Positions 1 through 4,710 of a DNA stretch of 7,568 bases are shown here, piece after piece (the stretch's first letter is position 1; every line of letters begins with the position of its first letter). Source of the stretch: Hydrogenophaga sp. (lineage in GTDB: Bacteria; Pseudomonadota; Gammaproteobacteria; Burkholderiales; Burkholderiaceae_C). Where the stretch lies: contig JAGXRS010000093.1 in assembly GCA_018335615.1 (NCBI GenBank), forward strand, positions 1 to 7,568, read 5' to 3'. The translations under genes and the position numbers were made by a program. The notes under the pieces are model-generated. The model was not told the DNA's origin and searched no databases. It saw only the letters and a list, made by a program, of their open reading frames with translations.

Positions 1-360
1 GGCGACCAGGGCGTCGAGCACCTGCAGCGCCAGCGCGCCGGTGCCGGCACCGAACTCCCACACCGCGTCGGTGCCGGTGGCATCCAGGGCCTGCGCCACC
101 TGGCGCGCCAGCGTGCGGCCGAACAGCGGCGTGAGTTCGGGCGCGGTCACGAAGTCGCTGCCCTGCCCGTTCACCCCGGGCGGCATCTGGCCGAATTTCG
201 GCGTGTCGTTGGCGTAGTAGCCCAGGCCGGGCTCGTACAGGGCCAGGGCCATGAAGCGGTCGAACGGGAGCCAGCCCCCGGCCGCGTCGATGGCCTCGCG
301 CACGCGCTCCAGCAGGGCGCTCGTTAAACTAGACGGTTCTTTTATCAGGGGGGTGCTCAC
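1..360 (-). CDS. Class I SAM-dependent methyltransferase, MidA/NDUFAF7 (DUF185) family, partial (N-terminal 120 codons)
   Basis: Reading the minus strand from GTG at 360 gives an open frame to the window edge. It contains a segment reading PFDRFMALALYEPGLGYYAN, typical of the N-terminus of the MidA/NDUFAF7 family. A glycine-rich SAM-binding motif, WEFGAGTG, follows at residues 101-108. In mitochondria NDUFAF7 methylates an arginine of a complex I subunit; the substrate of the bacterial members is generally not known. The C-terminal two thirds lie outside the window. The GTG start is chosen because the conserved LLERVREAI..GGW..F helix must be included, and a later ATG at 252 would remove it. 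A TTG at 378 is also in frame but has GGAGGA only 2 bases upstream. The gene is divergent from the SDR gene. Family call is strong; the start is moderate. Confidence 0.85.
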   Translation of the reverse strand, partial: MSTPLIKEPSSLTSALLERVREAIDAAGGWLPFDRFMALALYEPGLGYYANDTPKFGQMPPGVNGQGSDFVTAPELTPLFGRTLARQVAQALDATGTDAVWEFGAGTGALALQVLDALVA

Positions 361-377
361 CCCCGGATTGTCACCCA
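322..377 (+). promoter_or_regulatory. Candidate control region of the SDR gene, AT-rich patch
   Basis: Only 17 bases (361-377) separate the start codons of two divergent genes, so any SDR promoter must lie inside the 5' codons of the methyltransferase. An AT-rich patch at 324-346, TTAAACTAGACGGTTCTTTT and the bases just after it, stands out from GC-rich surroundings. TAAACT (325-330) matches four of six sigma-70 -10 positions, but no matching -35 is visible. TAGAC/GGTTCT looks like a degraded dyad of the kind TetR-type repressors bind. This is only a suggestion from base composition and position. Confidence 0.25.
349..364. repeat. Perfect 7-bp-arm dyad over the methyltransferase start codon
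   Basis: GGGGGTGCTCACCCCC consists of GGGGGTG and CACCCCC arms around a 2-base centre. It covers the GTG start (360-358, minus) of the MidA-like gene and the G-run just before it. In that gene's mRNA the start codon would pair with codons 3 and 4. The two-base centre means an RNA hairpin would have to open one pair, leaving a 4-base loop. It could be a translational lock, a protein-binding site, or chance in G/C-rich DNA. Confidence 0.4.
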
Positions 378-1172
378 ATGTCCTCCGCCACACCCCCTGC
401 CGCCCGCGGCGCCCGCACCGTGCTCGTGACGGGCGCGGGCAAGCGCCTGGGCCGCGAGATCGCGCTCACGCTCGCGCGTGCCGGCTGGAACGTGGCCGTG
501 CACCACCGCCATTCGCAGGACGACGCCCGCCAGACCGCCGCTGACTGCGACGCCCTCACCGGCCGCCCCGGCAGCGCTCGCACCTTCTTTGCCGACCTGG
601 GCATTGAAGCCAGTGTGCGCAACCTGCTGCCCGCCGTGGTGGACGCGTTTGGCCAGGTGGATGCCGTTGTCAACAGCGCCTCCACCTTCGAGCACGACAG
701 CGCGGCCAGCTTTGGCTTTGCCGCCATGGACACCCACCTGCGGGCCAACACCGGTGCTGCGGTGCTGCTGGCGCAGGCGCTGCATGCGCACATCGCAGCC
801 GGTCCCGGGCGCAACGGCGCGGTGGTGAACCTGCTCGACCAGAAGCTCTGGAACATGAACCCGGACTTCTTCAGCTACACGCTGTCGAAGGCCGCGCTGG
901 AAGCCGCCAACACCATGCTGGCCCTGGCCCTGGCGCCGCAGGTGCGCGTGGTGGGGGTGGCGCCGGGCCTCACGCTCACCAGCCACCTGCTGAGCGACGA
1001 CAAATTCGCCGAGCTGCACCGCCAGTCGCCGCTGGGCCGCTCGTCCACCCCGCAGGACGTGGCCGCCACGGTGGCCTTTGCGCTGGACAACCGCTCCATC
1101 ACCGGCACCACGCTGCTGGTGGACGGCGGCCAGCACCTGATGCGTTTCGAGCGCGATTTCTCGTTGATGTAG
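378..1172 (+). CDS. SDR family oxidoreductase, FolM / pteridine-reductase-like
   Basis: A 264-residue short-chain dehydrogenase/reductase. The Rossmann nucleotide-binding motif TGAGKRLG is at residues 18-25. HHRHS at 42-46 resembles the NADPH 2'-phosphate-binding region of pteridine reductases. NSAS at 99-102 replaces the usual NNAG, as NAS-type motifs do in FolM. The catalytic set appears to be D154, Y167 and K171: the 13-residue Asp-Tyr spacing and YxxxK match PTR1 and FolM. The C-terminal DGGQHL (249-254) matches the FolM signature DGGxHL. Likely role: NADPH-dependent reduction of dihydropterins (dihydromonapterin or dihydrofolate) in the cytoplasm. The ATG at 378 has no convincing Shine-Dalgarno, but the Rossmann strand begins at residue 14, so the start cannot be much later. 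The next gene on the same strand encodes a FolX/FolB-family protein, which supports a pterin role. A generic SDR with another substrate remains possible. Confidence 0.85.
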   Translation: MSSATPPAARGARTVLVTGAGKRLGREIALTLARAGWNVAVHHRHSQDDARQTAADCDALTGRPGSARTFFADLGIEASVRNLLPAVVDAFGQVDAVVNSASTFEHDSAASFGFAAMDTHLRANTGAAVLLAQALHAHIAAGPGRNGAVVNLLDQKLWNMNPDFFSYTLSKAALEAANTMLALALAPQVRVVGVAPGLTLTSHLLSDDKFAELHRQSPLGRSSTPQDVAATVAFALDNRSITGTTLLVDGGQHLMRFERDFSLM

Positions 1173-1262
1173 CTTGCCGATGGCACCCGTTGATGGCATT
1201 CGCCGATGCCGTTCGCTGAGGTCATCATCCGCCGATGCAATCCCCGCACCCCGTTCCCCGCC

Positions 1263-1646
1263 ATGACCACACCCTACGCGCCGCAGGCCGGCACCCAGAT
1301 CCTCGCCCTCACCGGGCTGCGTTTCGACGCCAACCTGGGCATCCTCGACCATGAGAAGACCGCGCCGCAGCCGATCCAGGTGGACGCCGAGCTGAACCAG
1401 GGCACCCAGCCCCTGCTGCCGCACGACGACGACATCAACCACGTGCTGGACTACCGCAAGGTGCGCCAGATCATCATCGACGAGTGCACCGCCGAGCACG
1501 TGAACCTGCTGGAGAGCCTGATCGGCAAGCTCACGCGACGCCTGATGCAGCTGCCGGGCGTGATCGGCGTGCGCGTGAAGATTGCCAAGCTGGAAATTTT
1601 TGAGGACTGCGAAGTCGCGATCCGCATGGAAAGCGGGCAATGGTGA
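1263..1646 (+). CDS. FolX/FolB family pterin enzyme (dihydroneopterin triphosphate epimerase or dihydroneopterin aldolase)
   Basis: A 127-residue protein of the small tunnelling-fold family that includes FolB (dihydroneopterin aldolase, folate pathway) and FolX (dihydroneopterin triphosphate 2'-epimerase). Visible family residues are LGILDHE with E31, the LDYR motif with Y64, NLLESL with E84, and VKIAK with K109, the probable catalytic lysine. The segment DDINHVLDYRKV resembles E. coli FolX (DDIN.ALNYR.V) more than FolB. K109 is followed by L, as in FolX, not by the P usual in FolB. I therefore lean to FolX-like activity, though databases may label it folB. The frame opens earlier (ATG at 1206), but those 19 extra residues do not resemble the family, so the ATG at 1263 is preferred. 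Neither start has a clear ribosome site. It follows the FolM-like SDR by 90 bases and probably shares its transcript. Confidence 0.8.
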   Translation: MTTPYAPQAGTQILALTGLRFDANLGILDHEKTAPQPIQVDAELNQGTQPLLPHDDDINHVLDYRKVRQIIIDECTAEHVNLLESLIGKLTRRLMQLPGVIGVRVKIAKLEIFEDCEVAIRMESGQW

Positions 1647-1663
1647 TATCAAGCGAAATTAGA

Positions 1664-1697
1664 GAAGTTACTGGAATTCAATAACATTCCTAACTTC
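1664..1697. repeat. Inverted repeat / stem-loop in the AT-rich leader of the ATPase gene
   Basis: GAAGTTA (1664-1670) pairs with TAACTTC (1691-1697), and inside it GGAAT (1673-1677) pairs with ATTCC (1686-1690). The result is a 12-bp stem with a 2-base bulge (CT) on the left arm and the loop TCAATAAC. It lies 17 bases after the stop of the FolX-like gene and 15 bases before the ATPase start. There is no T-run after it, so it is a poor intrinsic terminator. An operator or a 5'-UTR hairpin acting on the ATPase gene fits better, but function is not shown. Confidence 0.55.
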
Positions 1698-1705
1698 AGT
1701 AGAAT
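1677..1705 (+). promoter_or_regulatory. Possible sigma-70 promoter for the ATPase gene
   Basis: TAGAAT (1700-1705) matches the -10 consensus at five of six positions. TTCAAT (1677-1682) sits exactly 17 bases upstream but matches the -35 at only three of six. The overlap with the right half of the inverted repeat would let a bound protein block it. Transcription from this -10 would start within a few bases of the ATG at 1713, giving a leaderless or nearly leaderless message. TAACAT (1682-1687) is an alternative -10. Confidence 0.3.
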
Positions 1706-1712
1706 CAAGGCC

Positions 1713-2900
1713 ATGAACCCCGTTCAAAACCCCTTTGCGCCCGGCGCCGGTACCCCGCCCCCTGAACTGGCGGGCCGGGAGACCTTGCGCGAGTCCCTGC
1801 GCATCGCCCTGGAGCGCGCGCGCATTGGCCGCCCGGCCAAGAGCGCCATGCTGGTCGGCCTGCGGGGAGTCGGCAAGACCGTGTTGCTGGACCGGGTTCG
1901 CGACGACGCGGAAATGGCCGGTATCCACACGGTGCGGCTGGAAGCGCCAGAGGGCCGATCGCTGCCCGCACTGCTCGCGCCACAGCTGAGACAGGCCCTG
2001 CTGCGGCTGAGCCAGACGGAGGCGGCCAAGGCTTTCGCCATCCGGGGACTGCGCGCCCTGGCTGGCTTTGCCGGGCGCCTGAAGCTGATCTACCACGACA
2101 TCGAAGTGGGAATCGACTACGACGCCGAGCCCGGCCTGGCCGACAACGGCGACCTGGAACACGACCTGCAGGCCCTCGTGGAGCAAGTCGGCCTGGCGGC
2201 GAAAGCCGCCGGTACCGCCCTGGCCCTCTTCATTGACGAATTGCAGTACGTCGAGGAGGCCCAGTTGGCGGCTCTCATCACCGCGCTGCACCGCACCGCA
2301 CAGCGGCAACTGCCCGTGATACTGGTGGGCGCCGGCCTGCCTCAACTGCGCGGCCAGCTGGGTAACGCCAAGTCCTACGCCGAGCGCCTGTTCGACTTTC
2401 CCATGATCGGCGCCCTGCCCCCGGATGCGGCGGCCCAGGCGATCGAAAAGCCGCTGCGGGACGAGGGGATCGAGATCACCCCGCCCGCGCTGCATGAGAT
2501 TCTGCGGGTGAGCCAGGGCTACGCCTATTTCCTGCAGACCTGGGGCAGTCACACCTGGCTGGCGGCCGACACCAGTCCCATCGGCATTGAAGCGGTGCAA
2601 AAGGCCAGCATCACCGCCATTGCTGCGCTGGACGAGGGATTTTTCCGCGTGCGTTTTGACCGTTGCACGCCGAAGGAAAAAAAGTACCTGCGCGCGATGG
2701 CCGAACTGGGCGAAGGCCCTCACCGCTCGGGCGACATTGCCGCCTGTCTGGATGAAAAAGTGTCGTCGCTGGCCCCTACCCGCAGCTCGCTGATCACCAA
2801 GGGCATGGTCTGGAGCCCCACGCACGGCGACACGGCCTTCACTGTGCCCATGTTTGCCGCCTTTATGCAACGCATCGTGCCCGGCAACGCCTGGCGCTGA
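1713..2900 (+). CDS. Orphan AAA+ ATPase with C-terminal winged-helix region (Orc1/Cdc6- or STAND-like ATP-binding protein)
   Basis: A 395-residue P-loop ATPase. The N-terminus carries NPFAPGAGTPPPELAGR (6-22), which I recognise as a recurrent signature of a widespread, sporadically distributed family annotated only as ATP-binding protein. Walker A is GLRGVGKT (49-56, K55) and Walker B is LALFIDELQ (D175, E176). A sensor-1-like strand LPVILVGAG follows at 200-208, and AERLFDF with R225 could supply an arginine finger. Residues 319-390 form a likely winged helix-turn-helix, starting TPKEKKYL and containing PHRSGDIA (336-343), as in archaeal Orc1/Cdc6-type ATPases. No signal peptide or membrane segment is seen. 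The role is unknown; ATP-driven nucleic-acid or protein remodelling is an inference. It follows an AT-rich leader with an inverted repeat, and AAGG (1707-1710) is a weak ribosome site very close to ATG. It interrupts otherwise housekeeping genes and may be an acquired accessory gene. Confidence 0.85.
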   Translation: MNPVQNPFAPGAGTPPPELAGRETLRESLRIALERARIGRPAKSAMLVGLRGVGKTVLLDRVRDDAEMAGIHTVRLEAPEGRSLPALLAPQLRQALLRLSQTEAAKAFAIRGLRALAGFAGRLKLIYHDIEVGIDYDAEPGLADNGDLEHDLQALVEQVGLAAKAAGTALALFIDELQYVEEAQLAALITALHRTAQRQLPVILVGAGLPQLRGQLGNAKSYAERLFDFPMIGALPPDAAAQAIEKPLRDEGIEITPPALHEILRVSQGYAYFLQTWGSHTWLAADTSPIGIEAVQKASITAIAALDEGFFRVRFDRCTPKEKKYLRAMAELGEGPHRSGDIAACLDEKVSSLAPTRSSLITKGMVWSPTHGDTAFTVPMFAAFMQRIVPGNAWR

Positions 2901-2926
2901 ACGCGATCCACCCGAAAGACTTTCCT

Positions 2927-3889
2927 GTGACCATCGAACACGAAAACCACAAACTGGAAAAGCGCCTCTGCCGCGAAGTGGGCCGCGCCATCGTGGACTA
3001 CAACATGATCGAGGAAGGCGACCGCGTGATGGTCTGCCTCTCGGGCGGCAAGGACAGCTACGGCATGCTCGACATCCTGCAGAAACTGCAGGCCCGCGCG
3101 CCCATCAGCTTCGAGCTGATCGTGGTCAACCTCGACCAGAAGCAGCCCGGTTTCCCCGAGGATGTGCTGCCGGCCTACCTGACGAAGCTGGGTGTGAAGT
3201 TCCACATCGAGAACCAGGACACGTACTCCATCGTCAAGCGCGTCATTCCCGAGGGCAAGACGCTGTGCAGCCTGTGCAGCCGCCTGCGCCGCGGCATCCT
3301 CTACCGCGTGGCGGATGAACTGGGCGCGACCAAGATCGCCCTGGGCCACCACCGCGACGACATCCTGCAGACGCTGCTGCTCAACATGTTCTTCGGCGCC
3401 AAGCTCAAGGGCATGCCGGCCAAGCTGGTGAGCGACGACGGCAAGCATGTGGTGATCCGCCCCATGGCCTACGTGGCCGAGAAGGACCTGACCCGCTGGG
3501 CCGAGGTGCGGCAGTTCCCCATCATTCCCTGCACGCTGTGCGGCAGCCAGGAAAACCTGCAGCGCAAGCAGGTCGGGCGCATGCTGAAAGACTGGGAGAA
3601 GCAGTTCCCTGGCCGCATCGAGAACATGTTCTCGGCGCTGCAGAACGTGGTGCCCAGCCACCTGATGGACACGAAACTGCACCCGTTCACCACCCTGCAG
3701 GCCACCGGATTGCCCTGTGAAGACGGCGACAAGGCCTTTGACGACGAGCCCGTGGCCGCGCCGGCCGTGGACCCGGCGCTGGCAGACGGGCCAGCGGAGG
3801 CGACCGAAGGGCACGCCGAAGCAGGGAAGGCCGAGGCGGGGAACACCGGCAAGGCCCGCACGGTCATACCGATCAGCATGGCGCACTGA
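2927..3889 (+). CDS. ttcA: tRNA 2-thiocytidine(32) synthetase TtcA
   Basis: A 320-residue PP-loop ATPase that thiolates cytidine 32 of certain tRNAs, using ATP and a [4Fe-4S] cluster. The PP-loop SGGKDS is at 39-44. The two CxxC motifs are C114-S-L-C117 and C202-T-L-C205; three such cysteines hold the cluster in characterised TtcA. The N-terminal HKLEKRLCREVGRAI and GHHRDDILQTLLLNMF are hallmark TtcA segments. The start is GTG at 2927, with a weak GAAAG site 8 bases upstream; no ATG gives the conserved N-terminus. It begins 26 bases after the ATPase stop, so it could be co-transcribed. After the conserved core a tail of about 56 residues (265-320), rich in Ala, Glu and Gly, extends the protein and is probably disordered. 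Function is secure; the exact start is less so. Confidence 0.95.
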   Translation: MTIEHENHKLEKRLCREVGRAIVDYNMIEEGDRVMVCLSGGKDSYGMLDILQKLQARAPISFELIVVNLDQKQPGFPEDVLPAYLTKLGVKFHIENQDTYSIVKRVIPEGKTLCSLCSRLRRGILYRVADELGATKIALGHHRDDILQTLLLNMFFGAKLKGMPAKLVSDDGKHVVIRPMAYVAEKDLTRWAEVRQFPIIPCTLCGSQENLQRKQVGRMLKDWEKQFPGRIENMFSALQNVVPSHLMDTKLHPFTTLQATGLPCEDGDKAFDDEPVAAPAVDPALADGPAEATEGHAEAGKAEAGNTGKARTVIPISMAH

Positions 3890-3928
3890 GCGTCCCGAAC
3901 CGAGGGGCGCAGGCGGCGCAGACCCGAC

Positions 3929-3934
3929 AGGAGG
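3929..3934 (+). promoter_or_regulatory. Strong Shine-Dalgarno fixing the lipoprotein start
   Basis: AGGAGG lies four bases before the ATG at 3939. The reading frame is open much further upstream, back into ttcA in another frame. This near-perfect ribosome site, together with the signal peptide that starts at the same ATG, decides the start. Confidence 0.8.
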
Positions 3935-3938
3935 CAGC

Positions 3939-4673
3939 ATGTACCCGATCCATTTCGCGGCTCCCCGACCCAGCGCCTCGGTCGCCACCGGCTGGCGCTG
4001 CGCCCTGGCAGCGCTCGCCCTCGTGATGCTCAGTGGTTGCGCCAGCGTGTACCTGGTGGACAACCAGGTGCAGAGCTACGCCCGCTGGACCGATCCGGCA
4101 ACCGCCCCACAAGAAGCGAGCGCCATCCCGCAGCCCCCACAGGTCTACCGCTTCGAACGCCTGCCCTCGCAGGGCGACGCCCGCGCCGCTGCCGCGCAAG
4201 ACCAGCTCGAAGCCCTGGCCCGCCCGGCGCTGGAACGCGTGGGCTGGACGCTGGCGGACGTCGGCGTGGCCACGCCCTGGCGCGTGGAGGTGAGCGCCAG
4301 CACGCTGCGCCTGCCGCGCGCGCCCTGGGAAGACCCGTGGTACGGCCCCTGGGGCGGCGCGTTGGGTGGCCCGTTTGGTGGATCGTTTGGCGCCTTCGGC
4401 CTGCCAGGGCGCGACTACGTGGTCACCGGCACCGGGCAGGTGATCTGGTCGCCCATGTTCATGCGCATGGACATTCCGTATTTCCAGCGCCAGGTGTCGG
4501 TGCTGATCCGCCACGCCGGCACCGGCCGTGTGGTGTACGAAACGCGGGCGGCGCACGACGGCCGCTGGCAGGGTTCACCGCCACTGTGGGGCGCCATGCT
4601 CGACGCCGCGCTGCAGGGCTTCCCAGTGCCGCCGGCAGGCGTGCGCCAGGTGAACATCGAACTGCCGCGTTGA
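3939..4673 (+). CDS. Predicted outer-membrane lipoprotein, DUF4136-like
   Basis: A 244-residue exported lipoprotein. The signal peptide has a basic/aromatic n-region, a hydrophobic stretch ALAALALVM (22-30) and the lipobox LSGC, with C34 as the acylated cysteine. Position +2 is Ala, which favours sorting to the outer membrane. After the signal come SYARW and YRFERLPS, then a helix DQLEALARPALERVGWT. Next is the pattern of strand segments typical of DUF4136 proteins, ending with YFQRQVSVLIRHAGTGRVVY and a final amphipathic region. Residues about 135-158 form a Gly/Pro/Trp/Phe-rich loop (YGPWGGALGGPFGGSFGAFG) between strands. The biochemical role of the family is not known. It begins 49 bases after ttcA with its own strong ribosome site. 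DUF4136 membership rests on overall appearance; lipoprotein status is firm. Confidence 0.8.
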   Translation: MYPIHFAAPRPSASVATGWRCALAALALVMLSGCASVYLVDNQVQSYARWTDPATAPQEASAIPQPPQVYRFERLPSQGDARAAAAQDQLEALARPALERVGWTLADVGVATPWRVEVSASTLRLPRAPWEDPWYGPWGGALGGPFGGSFGAFGLPGRDYVVTGTGQVIWSPMFMRMDIPYFQRQVSVLIRHAGTGRVVYETRAAHDGRWQGSPPLWGAMLDAALQGFPVPPAGVRQVNIELPR

Positions 4674-4692
4674 GCCACCCCGCACCCCACCC

Positions 4693-4709
4693 CGGCGCCC
4701 GGACCGCCG
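4693..4709. terminator. Small GC hairpin between convergent genes, weak terminator candidate
   Basis: CGGCG (4693-4697) and CGCCG (4705-4709) flank a 7-base loop in the 37-base gap between the convergent lipoprotein and kinase genes. The stem is only 5 bp and no T-run follows on either strand, so efficient intrinsic termination is doubtful. It is listed because it is the only such structure in the gap. Confidence 0.2.
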
Positions 4710-4710
4710 T

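Noticed and set aside
1173..1262. Short repeated GATGGCA/GCCGATG words and a 5-bp GGCAT/ATGCC hairpin between the SDR and FolX-like genes
   Set aside because: The repeats are short and irregular, the hairpin has only 5 bp with no T-run, and nothing suggests a CRISPR, an attachment site or a terminator.
1206..1262. Longer start (ATG 1206) for the FolX-like protein
   Set aside because: The 19 extra residues do not resemble the family and the ATG has no ribosome site. The ATG at 1263 gives the usual length.
357..1652. A 431-codon minus-strand frame opposite the SDR and FolX-like genes
   Set aside because: Both plus-strand genes have intact catalytic motifs. The antisense product is low-complexity and crosses the intergenic gap.
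1647..2926. Target-site duplication flanking the ATPase gene, which would mark a discrete insertion
   Set aside because: I compared the upstream and downstream gaps by eye and found no shared direct repeat of useful length, so insertion is only inferred from composition and context.
2720..4063. A 447-codon open frame on the minus strand opposite the ATPase end, ttcA and the lipoprotein start
   Set aside because: It spans three real plus-strand genes and their gaps, has no recognisable motif, and has the composition expected of an antisense shadow.
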